Assembly (NCBI GenBank): GCA_015231795.1
Contig: JADGAX010000001.1
Location: forward strand, 558,001 to 622,000
Source of the DNA: Alphaproteobacteria bacterium
Lineage (GTDB): Bacteria > Pseudomonadota > Alphaproteobacteria > Rhodospirillales > WMHbin7
Length of the DNA: 64,000 nt
Direction of reading: 5' to 3'
This document shows positions 11,871 through 20,985 of the stretch, piece by piece; within the stretch, counting starts at the first letter, position 1, and each line of letters begins with the position of its first letter. Below the pieces are notes generated by a model, which saw only the letters and a list, made by a program, of their open reading frames with translations, was not told where the DNA came from and did no database searches. A program made the position numbers and the translations under genes.

Positions 11871-14800
11871 ATGTCGATCAAGGCCCGTCTGTATGCCGCC
11901 TTTGCGGTACTGGCGCTGGTCATCTTTGTCCAGGCGTTCAACAGCACCTGGATCTTGCGGGCGACGCAGGACATTTTCGTTGAATTGAACGAAGACGTCT
12001 TGGGACCGCTGGTCGATCTGCGCGCTCTTTCGGAACAATACGGCGTCGAAGTTCCCGCCATCGCCATCAAGGTGCGCAACGGCGCCTTGAACTGGGGAAA
12101 CGCCAAGCAGCAACTGGCCGAAACCCGCAGCCAGATGGCCGAATCCTGGGCCAGCCTAAAGCCGCGCTTGATTGACGAGGACGAACGGGCCTTGGCGGTC
12201 CTGGCCGAAAACCGCATGGCGGAAGCCGAAGCCTCGCTCAACGAATTGGCCGACATCCTGGAGGCCGAGGCGGTGCAGGATCTGACCACCTATCTATCCC
12301 GACAGATGTTCCCCGCGATCGAGCCGGTCACCAGCGCCCTAGCCCAATTGACGGTGGTCGAGCGCCGCCATGCCAAACACATCCTGGACAAGGCCCAGAA
12401 TAGATACGACCTGTTCTCGTCTTTGCTGGTGGCCCTGGGCGGCATGGCTCTGATCCTGATCGCCTGGAGCGCCTATTCCATGCGCAAACGGGTGATCGGC
12501 ACGCTGGAGGCGATCACGCATTCGATGACCAGGGCGGCCCAGGGCCAACTGGACGGCCCCATTCCGTCGGCGGAGGGCAATGACGAATTCTCGCGCTTAG
12601 CCCAAGCGCTGGTGATCTTCAGAAACAACACGTTCCAACTGGGACGCCAATTGGAATTCGAACGCACCTTGCTGGACACGATCCCCAACCCGGTGGCGAT
12701 CAAGGACACCGATGGCCGCTTCGTCAGCTGCAACCAGGCCTATGAGATCGCCTTTGGCGTTCGGCGCGAGATGATCATGGGGCGCACCGCGCCCGAGCTG
12801 TTCGGCGACGACAGAGCTAGGCGCAACCATGCCGAAGACATGATCCTGCTGGCCAAGGGCGGCGAATCGCAAGGAGAAAGCAGCGCGCATCTGGCCGATG
12901 GACGCGTCCATCAGATGTTGTATTGGAAGCGCACTTTCGGGCTTGAGGAAAGCGGGGGCGCGGCCAACGGCAAGGGCGGCTTGGTCTCGGTTCTCATCGA
13001 CATCGCCGATTTCAAGGCGACCGAGAACGAACTGGCATCGCGCACGGCGCAGATGCGCCTGATCTTGGACGCCATGCCGGGCGCGGTCTTCATGGTCGAT
13101 CAGCGCCACCGTCTTGTTTTCCATAATGCGCGCTTTGCCGAACTGTTCGAATTTCCGCCGGACCTATTACGCTCGGGCGAGCCGATCATCCATCATCTGC
13201 GCTATCTGGCGGCGCGCGGCGATTACGGCCAGGGCGATCCGGTCGAACTGGCGCAGGCGAATTTCAAGGGCTTCTATTCGCCGCAAGGAAATCTTCCGGC
13301 CACCTCGACCTTGCTGGTGGGCGGCAAACGCTTCTTGAAGATCACCCGCTCGCAGACCAACGAGCAAGGGACGGTTTACGTCGCCCTCGACGTAACGCCC
13401 CAGGTCGAGGCAGAAGCCCGCTTGGCCGACAAGACCGTACAAACCCAGTTGGTGATGGAGGCCGTGCCGGGCGCCATCTATCAGGTCGATTCCGATCTGA
13501 ACCTGACCTTCTACAACGAAAGTTTCGTCGAACTGTTCGATTTGCCGCCCCGGATGATCAGCGAGGGCATGCCCTTGGCGACGATCTTGAAATTTCTGGC
13601 CGAGCGCGGCGATTACGGGCCGGGCGATCCTGCGCAACTGGCCGAGGCGCGCCTGAATTCCTTCTTCCATGATGGACCCAACGAAACGCGATCATGGTAC
13701 GTAACGCCGGGCGGCAAGCGGACCTTGCGCATCAACCGTTCCGCCATTACCCCGCAAGGACTTGTTCTGGTCGCCATCGACGTGTCCGACCAGATCGCGG
13801 CAAGAAAGGCTTTGGAAGAGAATGAGGGCAAGTTGCGCCAGGCCCGCGAACAGGCCGAAGAGGCCAACCGCCTGAAAAGCGACTTCCTGGCCAATATGAG
13901 CCATGAAATCCGCACGCCGATGAATGCGGTTCTGGGCATGACCCACCTACTTTTGAAAACCAGCCTAAGCTCGCGCCAGCATGATTACGCGATCAAGATC
14001 GAGAATTCCGCCAGAACCCTGCTGGGCATTCTGAACGACATTCTGGATTTCTCGAAGATCGAAGCGGGCAAAATGGATGTCGAATCTGTGCCTTTCGATC
14101 TCGACCACGTTTTGGACACCGTCTGCACCATGGTTGGGCACCGCGCCCACGAAAAGGGACTGACCCTGTCCCTGGACGTCGATCCCGGCGTGCCGCGTCA
14201 GTTGATCGGCGATTCCCTGCGCCTTAGCCAAGTCCTGATCAATCTGGTCAACAACGCCGTCAAGTTCACCGAGAAGGGCGACATCGAACTGGCGCTTGGC
14301 GCTGGAAAACTCTCCAACGACAATATCGACCTGCACATTCATGTGCGCGATACCGGCATCGGAATGACGCAAGAACAGCAGGCCAAGCTGTTTCAGGCTT
14401 TCGTCCAGGCCGATGGCTCGACGACCCGCAAATATGGCGGCACCGGCCTGGGGCTGGCCATCAGCCGCCGTTTGGTCGAACTGATGGACGGCGAGATCAA
14501 AGTGGCCAGCCAGCCAGACAAGGGATCCGATTTTCACGTCAGGGTCCGCCTGGGCGTTCTGACCGACGAGCCGCCCCTGGGCCTGCCCCAAATGGGACCT
14601 GTCCTGATCGTCGCCGAACATCCCATCGAGCGGCGCGCCCTGACGCAACTTGCGGCTGGGCTTGAAATCGACATCGAGATCGCCGACAGCCCCGGCATGG
14701 CGCAAGACATGCTGGAAGCGGCAAAGAAGAAAGGCGCCGGCTTCGATGTCGTTCTGCTTGATGCGAACTTGGCCGACCGGTTCGGAACCTATTTCTCGAA

Positions 14801-16064
14801 GCCCCTTGGGGAGCGTCCGGGGATCGGGCTTTTGTCCGCGTTCGGCGCCGACCTTCCGGCCAATTCCATAGCCGACGCCTTCGCCACGAAACCGCTGACC
14901 GCCACCCGCCTGATCCATCTTCTGGCCGAGATCAAGGGCCAGAGCGGTCAGGTGCGCCAATCTCGCGAACAAGACTCCCTTCAAGACGTCATGGGCGCCC
15001 ATCTGCTCATCGTGGAAGACAATCCAATCAACCAGCAGGTGGCGCAAGGCCTGTTGGATAGCTTCGGTATCTCGTCGGAAGTGGCGGCAACCGGCGCCCA
15101 AGCGCTGGGCCGTTTGTCGCAAAAGGAGATGCGCCGCTTCGACGGCGTGCTGATGGATTTGCAGATGCCCGGCATGGACGGCATCGAAACCACCAAGCGC
15201 CTGCGCGCGGATTCGCGATTGGACGGCATGCCCGTCATCGCCATGACGGCGCACGCCACCTTGGAAGAAAGACGCAAAGTGTTGGAGGCAGGAATGAACG
15301 ATCACGTCGCCAAACCGGTCGAGCCGGAACGCCTGCTGGCGGCGATCAGAACCTGGATCGCCCCCAGGCTTGACCCGGCCCGGCCAATGGTTGCGCCTGA
15401 ACCAGTCGCCAGCGCCACGCCAGCATCCCAGCCCCAGGACGGCGCCCTGCCCGGCATCGACATGGCGGGCGCGCTTCGCCGCCTGAACGGCAACAACGAC
15501 CTGCTAAAGCGCCTGCTGGGCGATTTCGTGGCCGATTACCGCAGCGCGGGACCGCTTCTGCTACGTCTGATTGGCGAAGGCGATCACAAGGAGGCGGAAC
15601 GGCAAGCCCATACGCTGAAAGGCGTTGCCGCCAATCTGGGAGCGGTGCGCATTCAAGAATTGGCGATGGGTTTGGAAAAATCGCTGCAGAGCCGGAATTT
15701 TGAAACCGCCAGGATCGAGTTCGCCCTTCTCGACGAAGCGATGCAGGCGATCGCGGCATCGCTGGGGCTTGAGGCCAGTCAGGACGACGACGTCCTTCTT
15801 CCTTCCGAACCCGGCCCCAGGGATGCGACAAGGTTGAGAACGCTTCGCCCCAAGATCGATCTTCTGGCCCGCCAACTGGCCGCCTGCGATGGCGAGGCCT
15901 TCGAACTTTTCAAGGAGATCGAGCCTGATCTGGCCCTGGAAGGCGGCATGGCCCCATCGACCCGCCTGGGCCGCCTGATCGAACGTTTCGCCTTCGACGA
16001 GGCGGCGGAACAACTGGCCGTCCTTTCGACGGCGCTGGATACGTCTTCGGGATGCCAAGCATGA
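11871..16064 (+). CDS. Hybrid sensor histidine kinase with three PAS, two receiver and one HPt domains
   Basis: 1397 residues. TM1 ~7-27, a helical sensor region ~28-180, TM2 ~183-205, HAMP ~206-258, PAS ~262-390, two further PAS_7-like units ~392-515 and ~525-640 (each with the repeated [15 protein letters not shown] or [16 protein letters not shown] core, so they are duplicates), HisKA with His678 in SHEIRTPMN, HATPase ~780-895 ([15 protein letters not shown]), a degraded receiver ~909-1020, an intact receiver ~1043-1160 with Asp1096, and an HPt domain with His1247 in [14 protein letters not shown] full phosphorelay is encoded. A ribosome site AGGGG precedes the ATG. It overlaps the HD-GYP gene by 13 bases, so output is likely to that protein. 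Confidence 0.93.
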   Translation: MSIKARLYAAFAVLALVIFVQAFNSTWILRATQDIFVELNEDVLGPLVDLRALSEQYGVEVPAIAIKVRNGALNWGNAKQQLAETRSQMAESWASLKPRLIDEDERALAVLAENRMAEAEASLNELADILEAEAVQDLTTYLSRQMFPAIEPVTSALAQLTVVERRHAKHILDKAQNRYDLFSSLLVALGGMALILIAWSAYSMRKRVIGTLEAITHSMTRAAQGQLDGPIPSAEGNDEFSRLAQALVIFRNNTFQLGRQLEFERTLLDTIPNPVAIKDTDGRFVSCNQAYEIAFGVRREMIMGRTAPELFGDDRARRNHAEDMILLAKGGESQGESSAHLADGRVHQMLYWKRTFGLEESGGAANGKGGLVSVLIDIADFKATENELASRTAQMRLILDAMPGAVFMVDQRHRLVFHNARFAELFEFPPDLLRSGEPIIHHLRYLAARGDYGQGDPVELAQANFKGFYSPQGNLPATSTLLVGGKRFLKITRSQTNEQGTVYVALDVTPQVEAEARLADKTVQTQLVMEAVPGAIYQVDSDLNLTFYNESFVELFDLPPRMISEGMPLATILKFLAERGDYGPGDPAQLAEARLNSFFHDGPNETRSWYVTPGGKRTLRINRSAITPQGLVLVAIDVSDQIAARKALEENEGKLRQAREQAEEANRLKSDFLANMSHEIRTPMNAVLGMTHLLLKTSLSSRQHDYAIKIENSARTLLGILNDILDFSKIEAGKMDVESVPFDLDHVLDTVCTMVGHRAHEKGLTLSLDVDPGVPRQLIGDSLRLSQVLINLVNNAVKFTEKGDIELALGAGKLSNDNIDLHIHVRDTGIGMTQEQQAKLFQAFVQADGSTTRKYGGTGLGLAISRRLVELMDGEIKVASQPDKGSDFHVRVRLGVLTDEPPLGLPQMGPVLIVAEHPIERRALTQLAAGLEIDIEIADSPGMAQDMLEAAKKKGAGFDVVLLDANLADRFGTYFSKPLGERPGIGLLSAFGADLPANSIADAFATKPLTATRLIHLLAEIKGQSGQVRQSREQDSLQDVMGAHLLIVEDNPINQQVAQGLLDSFGISSEVAATGAQALGRLSQKEMRRFDGVLMDLQMPGMDGIETTKRLRADSRLDGMPVIAMTAHATLEERRKVLEAGMNDHVAKPVEPERLLAAIRTWIAPRLDPARPMVAPEPVASATPASQPQDGALPGIDMAGALRRLNGNNDLLKRLLGDFVADYRSAGPLLLRLIGEGDHKEAERQAHTLKGVAANLGAVRIQELAMGLEKSLQSRNFETARIEFALLDEAMQAIAASLGLEASQDDDVLLPSEPGPRDATRLRTLRPKIDLLARQLAACDGEAFELFKEIEPDLALEGGMAPSTRLGRLIERFAFDEAAEQLAVLSTALDTSSGCQA

Positions 16065-17164
16065 ATGGAATTTCAGAACTTCCCCTGATCCTGATCGTCG
16101 ACGATTCGCCCGCCAACATCTCGATCATCAACGAAGTGGCAAAGCCATTCTGGCGCACGCGCATCGCCACCACCGGCAAGAAGGCGCTGGAACTGGCCCT
16201 GCTGGAGCCAAAACCCAATCTGGTGCTGCTGGACATCATCCTGCCCGACATGGACGGCTACGACATCTGCCAGTCGCTGAAGGCCAATCCTGACACGCGC
16301 GACATCCCCATCGTGTTCCTGACCGCCAAAACGGAAGAACAAGACGAGGCGCTGGGCTTTGCCCTAGGCGCGGTGGACTACATCACCAAACCCTTCAGCC
16401 CGCCCATCGTGGAATCCAGAATTCGCAATCATCTGATGCTGCAGGAAGCCAAGGCGCTTTTGAAGAATCAGAACGCCTTGTTGGAACGCAAGGTGGCCGA
16501 GCGCACGCATGAACTGGCGCAAGTGCGCGACGCCACCATCCTGGCCATGGCCAGCCTTGCCGAGACCAGGGACAACGAAACCGGCAACCATATCCGGCGC
16601 ACTCAGAACTTCATCAAAGTCCTGGCCATGAAACTGGGTTCGAACCCCAACTACGCCACGCAACTGGATGCCGACGCCATCGACCTTCTGTACAAGTCGG
16701 CGCCCCTGCACGATATCGGCAAGGTTGGCATTCCGGATTCCATCTTGTTGAAGCCGGGACCGCTCGACAAAGACGAGTTCGAGTTGATGAAGCGTCACAC
16801 CTTGATCGGACGCGACGCCATTCTGGCGGCGGAAAGCAAATTGGACAAAGCCAATTCATTTCTGGCCCTGGCGCGCGATATCGCCTTGTCGCACCACGAG
16901 AAGTGGGATGGCACCGGCTATCCGATGGGACTGGCGGGCGAAAGCATCCCACTCTCGGCCCGCCTGATGGCGGTGGCCGACGTCTATGACGCCCTGATCT
17001 CAAAGCGCGCCTATAAACCGGCCTTCAGCCACGAAAAATCGGTCGCCATCATTCAAGAAGGGAAAGGGCGTCATTTCGACCCCGACGCCGCCGACGCCTT
17101 CTTGGCCATCGCCGACGACGTAAAGGCCATCGCCCAAACCTTTAGCGACGAGGATCATCAATGA
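16052..17164 (+). CDS. Response regulator with HD-GYP phosphodiesterase output
   Basis: 370 residues. Receiver ~10-130 with phosphoacceptor Asp61 ([15 protein letters not shown]) and the [11 protein letters not shown] end, a short coiled linker, and an HD-GYP domain ~160-365 with [18 protein letters not shown] (HD) and [14 protein letters not shown] (GYP). Such domains hydrolyse cyclic di-GMP to GMP through a bimetal centre, so phosphorylation probably lowers c-di-GMP. Starts at 16052 or 16061 both lie inside the kinase gene's last codons, giving translational coupling. The next gene, a solute-binding protein, overlaps by 4 bases (ATGA). Kinase, regulator and binding protein thus form one unit. 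Confidence 0.95.
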   Translation: MPSMNGISELPLILIVDDSPANISIINEVAKPFWRTRIATTGKKALELALLEPKPNLVLLDIILPDMDGYDICQSLKANPDTRDIPIVFLTAKTEEQDEALGFALGAVDYITKPFSPPIVESRIRNHLMLQEAKALLKNQNALLERKVAERTHELAQVRDATILAMASLAETRDNETGNHIRRTQNFIKVLAMKLGSNPNYATQLDADAIDLLYKSAPLHDIGKVGIPDSILLKPGPLDKDEFELMKRHTLIGRDAILAAESKLDKANSFLALARDIALSHHEKWDGTGYPMGLAGESIPLSARLMAVADVYDALISKRAYKPAFSHEKSVAIIQEGKGRHFDPDAADAFLAIADDVKAIAQTFSDEDHQ

Positions 17165-18189
17165 CCCGCAACAGATTGCGCTTCGCCATTCTTGCCGCCT
17201 GCGCCCTTCTGCTGGCGCTGCCCAGCGTTTCCAAGGCCAGCGTGATGGATGAGGTGATCGGGCGCGGCCATGTGCGCTGCGGCGTTCACACCGGAATTCA
17301 GGGCTTTGCCGTCAAGGACGCCAACGGAAAATGGAACGGATTGAACGCCGATTTCTGCCGCGCAGTGGCCGCCGCCGTTCTATCAGACGCGTCAAAGGTC
17401 GAATTCTTTCCGGTTTCGGTCAAGGACGGGTTAGACATGCTGCGCGAGGGCAAGGTGGATCTTCTGGCCCGCAACCTGACCCAAACCCTGACCCGCGACA
17501 CCGACGCCGGTTTTTCCTTCGTAGGCATCAATTATTATGACGGCCAGGGCATCCTGGCGCGCCGCCAACTGGGCGCTTCCAACATCCGCAGCCTGAACAA
17601 TGTGGCGGTCTGCGTTCAGCCCGCCAGCACGTCGGAACGCAATCTGGAAGATTTCATGCAAAGCCTGCGCGTGCCCTATCGCAAAGTGACGGTCGCCAAC
17701 GCCCAGGAGATGCTGAAGGCCTATCAAGAAAGACGGTGCGACGCCATGACCACCGACTACACGCAATTGGCCATCCTGCGCCAGACGCAGTTGCCCGACC
17801 CCGACGAGCATGTGCTGTTTCGCGAACGGCTTTCCAAGGAACCCTTGGGGCCGCTGGTGCGCAAAGGCGATGAAGGCTGGTACAAGATCGTCAAATGGAC
17901 CTTGCTGGCGCAGATCGCCGCCGAGGAACTGGGAATCACCAAGGCCAACATCCAAGACATGAAGAAATCGCCGCAAAGCGCCGTGCGTCGTTTTCTGGGC
18001 GTCGATCCCGGCCTTGGAAAAGCGCTGGGACTGGGCGAGAGCTGGGCCTATGAGATCATCCGCCAGACCGGCAATTACGGCGAAAGTTTCGAGCGTCACC
18101 TGGGAAGCGCCAGCCCCATCGGACTTGAGCGCGGCTTGAACGATTTATGGACCAAAGGCGGGCTGATGTACGCCCCGCCTTTCCAGTGA
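17161..18189 (+). CDS. Periplasmic amino-acid-type solute-binding protein without transporter genes
   Basis: 342 residues with a signal peptide (residues 1-~26, ending SKAS). The mature part begins VMDEVIGRGHVRCGVHTGIQ GF, typical of the GltI/AapJ general L-amino-acid binding group (SBP family 3), with NGLNADFCRAVAAAVL and AMTTDYTQLAIL. AapJ normally precedes aapQMP permease and ATPase genes; here none follows, and the next gene is a convergent hemerythrin. Because it is the third gene of a kinase/HD-GYP operon with an ATGA overlap, a sensory role, presenting an amino acid to the kinase's periplasmic region, is a reasonable inference. Confidence 0.88.
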   Translation: MTRNRLRFAILAACALLLALPSVSKASVMDEVIGRGHVRCGVHTGIQGFAVKDANGKWNGLNADFCRAVAAAVLSDASKVEFFPVSVKDGLDMLREGKVDLLARNLTQTLTRDTDAGFSFVGINYYDGQGILARRQLGASNIRSLNNVAVCVQPASTSERNLEDFMQSLRVPYRKVTVANAQEMLKAYQERRCDAMTTDYTQLAILRQTQLPDPDEHVLFRERLSKEPLGPLVRKGDEGWYKIVKWTLLAQIAAEELGITKANIQDMKKSPQSAVRRFLGVDPGLGKALGLGESWAYEIIRQTGNYGESFERHLGSASPIGLERGLNDLWTKGGLMYAPPFQ

Positions 18190-18197
18190 TTGCCCAG

Positions 18198-18734
18198 CTA
18201 GAAAGCAGATACCGCCGAAGAAGAAAGAAAGCCGGGCAGGTCGGCGCGCGGCACGGCATCGACGATCCGCTTCGCTTCGTCCAGGCGATGGCGAATGAAA
18301 TCGGCATAGCCCTTGTCTTCCCGGATGGAATGATCTTCCCACCAGTCGTAAAGATAGGCCAGGGCGTCGTCGTCATAATGCGCGTTGCGCCTTTCCCCGA
18401 TTTCCGGCAGCGACGCATCCATCCAGGCGCGCATGATGTCATGGCTTTGCTTGTGGGCAGCCAGTCCGTCAAAGCCGATTTCCGCCATCAGCCGTTCTTC
18501 GCGTCCGAAATGCTCGTCGGTGAAATGAATCAGAAAGCCAACCGTCCGGCCCAGCGTCTCGCCCCGGGCGGCATAGGAAATCTCGTTCTCGAGTATGCCC
18601 AGCGCCACATGCAAGATTCTGTGGTCGAGGTCAAGCGCCGACAGCCCGACGCTTGACCCGGCAAAGCGGGGGGCGACACGGGCGATCCCGCCACTTCTGG
18701 CGGGGGCAAGCAATCCTTGATGCGGCAAGGCCAT
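18198..18734 (-). CDS. Bacteriohemerythrin-domain protein (copy 1)
   Basis: 178 residues, no signal peptide. After a ~25-residue leader the hemerythrin four-helix bundle shows its ligand set: DLDHRILH, HFTDEHFGREE, HKQSHD and HSIREDKGY (H...HxxxE...HxxxH...HxxxxD). These bind a non-haem di-iron centre that reversibly binds O2. A strong GGAGGGG ribosome site precedes the ATG. It ends 8 bases from the convergent solute-binding gene. A second hemerythrin lies ~100 bases upstream on the same strand and shares the LDxDH...LGxLENE pattern, so the two are tandem paralogues. Likely roles: O2 sensing, buffering or delivery in a microaerobic cell. Confidence 0.88.
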   Translation of the reverse strand: MALPHQGLLAPARSGGIARVAPRFAGSSVGLSALDLDHRILHVALGILENEISYAARGETLGRTVGFLIHFTDEHFGREERLMAEIGFDGLAAHKQSHDIMRAWMDASLPEIGERRNAHYDDDALAYLYDWWEDHSIREDKGYADFIRHRLDEAKRIVDAVPRADLPGFLSSSAVSAF

Positions 18735-18836
18735 CTTCCCCTCCTTTGCCTAGTATGACTCTAGAAGGAAAAAAGACCGCGCCGCAACGATCCAGATCAA
18801 TTCAAGCAACCAAGAGACGCCTATCTTTAGTTACTT

Positions 18837-19343
18837 TCAGGCGGCGGATGGGCATTCCAACTGCCTAAGGATACTTCCGGTTTCATGGGGCCGCTCTAAT
18901 GCGTACTGGTCGTAATGCTTGTCATGGCGTTCGTTGTGCAGGCTCCACCAATCGGCCAGATAGGCCACCACGGCATCGTCGTAGCTGGGGCGGCGCATTT
19001 CGCCCAAGCTGGGCAGGACGGCTTCCATCCAGGCCGTCAGCAGGCCATGCTGCTCGCAATGCTCCCTGACCTTGGGATAGCAAAGCCGCTCCATCAGATG
19101 CTCTTCCCTGGCGAAATGCCGTTCGGTCAGATGGCTGAGAAACTTGACCGTCTTGTGCAGCGTGGGGCCGCGGCGCAGAAACTTCAATTCGTTCTCCAGC
19201 GTGCCCAGCGCGATGAAGATCAGATTATGGTCATGATCCAAGGGATCGAGGCCAACGCTATGCTCCGACGGACTCCAGTCGGCAACGCGGCGTCCTGCTT
19301 GGCTGTAGCTGCTGTTGCAGCCGTGTCTGGAAAGATGCGTCAT
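18837..19343 (-). CDS. Bacteriohemerythrin-domain protein (copy 2)
   Basis: 168 residues from the ATG at 19343, chosen because AAGGAGG lies 5 bases upstream; a longer in-frame start 42 bases earlier lacks a site. Ligands: DHDHNLIFIALGTLENE, HLTERHFAREE, EHCEQHG and HNERHDKHY, the di-iron O2-binding hemerythrin set. It differs from copy 1 in the N-terminal leader, which has Cys8 and a Ser/Tyr-rich stretch. It lies just downstream of the sulfur operon, after a pair of hairpins, so it is probably separately transcribed. Confidence 0.88.
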   Translation of the reverse strand: MTHLSRHGCNSSYSQAGRRVADWSPSEHSVGLDPLDHDHNLIFIALGTLENELKFLRRGPTLHKTVKFLSHLTERHFAREEHLMERLCYPKVREHCEQHGLLTAWMEAVLPSLGEMRRPSYDDAVVAYLADWWSLHNERHDKHYDQYALERPHETGSILRQLECPSAA

Positions 19344-19419
19344 GGCAACCTCCTTCAGGTCTGAAACCCGAAGCGAGGCTGTCAAAGACAGGCGTTAATT
19401 TAAAGTTATCATATCGTTT

Positions 19420-19467
19420 CATCCGCTCGACTGTTGCGGGCGGATGACGGGGGTGTGACACCCCCGT
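19420..19467 (-). terminator. Double hairpin at the 3' end of the sat-qmo-hdr operon
   Basis: ACGGGGGTG (19447-19455) pairs with CACCCCCGT (19459-19467) across a 3-base loop, followed on the leftward strand by CATCCGC/GCGGATG (19420-19426 with 19440-19446). There is no good T-run, so it may act as an mRNA 3' stabiliser or a weak terminator. Confidence 0.45.
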
Positions 19468-19472
19468 GACCG

Positions 19473-20366
19473 TTACTTGCTAAGCAGCTTATCCGACTTG
19501 ATAATATTCTGATCGAGTCCCGCATCCTTCACGGGATCGAGGCCGAAGGCCACCGCCATCAACTGGCTGTAGAAGACGACCGGGATGTTGAAATTGGTGC
19601 CGAATCGCTTGTTGATTTCGGGCTGGTACATTTCAACATTGGTCTGGCAGAGCGGACATGGCGTCGAAATAACATCGGCGCCCAGCTTCTGCACTTCGTC
19701 AAGCAGTTCCTTGATCAGATGCAGGCCCTTGTCGGGACTCATCACCGAGACCGAACCGCCGCAGCAATGGGTGCGCATCTTGAAGTCCAGCGCCTCGGCC
19801 CCGCAGGCCTTGGTGAAGTCGTCCAGGAAGGTGGGATCGTCGTAGCTGTCGAATTTGTTGGCGCGTTCGGTGTTGGCGAAGGGGCGCACCGTCTGGCAAC
19901 CGACATAGCCCGCCACCTTCAATCCGGTCAGCGGCTTCTTGACCTGGGCCTTCACGGCATCCATGCCGATGTCGGTGACCAGCATTTCGCAGACATGGCG
20001 CACATGCAGCGAACCGTCATAGCTTTTGCCGACAACACCCAACGCTTCGTTCAAATCATTCTTGAGCGATTCGGAACCGCGGATCGATTCATTGACGTAA
20101 TGGGTGTTGAGGTAGCAGGCAGCGCAGGGCGTCATCACATCCTCGGGTCCAGCCGATTTGGCGTTGGCGAGATTGCGGGCCGACAGCGCCGAATTGGCCA
20201 GATGGCCACCCTCGATATGGCCGACCGAAGCGCCGCAGCAGTTCCAGTCGTCGATATCACGAAGGGCGACGCCCAGCGGCCCCATGATGGCGCGAAGCGA
20301 TTTGTCCAGATGCACAGCCGAGGCCTGCGAGCTGCAACCGGGATAATAAGTCAGCGTGCGGGTCAT
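19473..20366 (-). CDS. hdrB: HdrB-like subunit of Qmo/heterodisulfide-reductase-type complex
   Basis: 297 residues. Two CCG domains are visible: Cys11 (YYPGCSSQAS) with NCCGASVGH and PCAACYLNTHY, then GYVGCQTVRPF with HCCGGSVS and CPLCQTNVEM. These cysteines bind the non-cubane [4Fe-4S] clusters of HdrB. In Gram-positive sulfate reducers HdrC and HdrB replace the membrane subunit QmoC, and this operon has the same qmoAB-hdrCB order. No membrane segment is present, so the complex encoded here is soluble or peripheral. The gene starts 3 bases after hdrC. It is the last gene of the operon. Confidence 0.88.
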   Translation of the reverse strand: MTRTLTYYPGCSSQASAVHLDKSLRAIMGPLGVALRDIDDWNCCGASVGHIEGGHLANSALSARNLANAKSAGPEDVMTPCAACYLNTHYVNESIRGSESLKNDLNEALGVVGKSYDGSLHVRHVCEMLVTDIGMDAVKAQVKKPLTGLKVAGYVGCQTVRPFANTERANKFDSYDDPTFLDDFTKACGAEALDFKMRTHCCGGSVSVMSPDKGLHLIKELLDEVQKLGADVISTPCPLCQTNVEMYQPEINKRFGTNFNIPVVFYSQLMAVAFGLDPVKDAGLDQNIIKSDKLLSK

Positions 20367-20369
20367 CTC

Positions 20370-20984
20370 TTAGGCCCCTTTCCCATGGCGTGCTTGAATC
20401 TCCGTGGCCTTGGCCAGGATCTTCTGAAGTTCGTCCTTCGCCTTGATGGCGTGCGGCATGCCCAGATGCATGCGCTTGGTCTTGATCATGTTCATGGCGA
20501 TCTTCTGGTTGGCCATGCCGCGCTTCATGCCTTCGCCGATGCCAAACGAGAAGTAATAGATGCCGGTGACCAAGCGTTCGTCGGTGCGCCCATACTTGGC
20601 CGCCGACCACCAGAAGGCCTTGGCGAAACGGGCGTTGTCGGCCTTCTTGGCGGGTTCATAACCTTCTTGCACGGCCAGATAGGCCAGATCGTGCAGGATG
20701 TAGGTGATGGGCACCTTGCGGGGGCAACGGACCACACAGTTGTAGCAAGACACGCAGTTCCAGATGGTGTTCGAAGTCAGCACCGCTTCCTTCATGCCCG
20801 CCCGGATCATCATGAACAATTTGCGCGGTCCATGATCCATCTGCTGGCCGATCGGGCAGGAACCCGAACAGGCGCCGCACTGCATGCACATGCGCAAACG
20901 CTCGCCGCCGTCGATGTTCTCATAGACGTAACGGGCGAAGTTGAGATCGTAGGCGCGCTTTGGCGTGGGAGAAATCGCGTTCAT
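20370..20984 (-). CDS. hdrC: HdrC-like iron-sulfur subunit
   Basis: 204 residues from the ATG at 20984, which follows the qmoB stop by one base (TAAGATG) with AAGGGG as ribosome site inside qmoB. Two ferredoxin motifs, CMQCGACSGSCP (~35-50) and CVSCYNCVVRCP (~85-100), bind two [4Fe-4S] clusters that pass electrons between the flavin subunits and HdrB. HdrC proteins are normally ~180-200 residues. Unlike QmoC there is no C-terminal haem-b membrane domain, so the quinone link must come from another partner or be absent. Confidence 0.88.
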   Translation of the reverse strand: MNAISPTPKRAYDLNFARYVYENIDGGERLRMCMQCGACSGSCPIGQQMDHGPRKLFMMIRAGMKEAVLTSNTIWNCVSCYNCVVRCPRKVPITYILHDLAYLAVQEGYEPAKKADNARFAKAFWWSAAKYGRTDERLVTGIYYFSFGIGEGMKRGMANQKIAMNMIKTKRMHLGMPHAIKAKDELQKILAKATEIQARHGKGA

Positions 20985-20985
20985 C

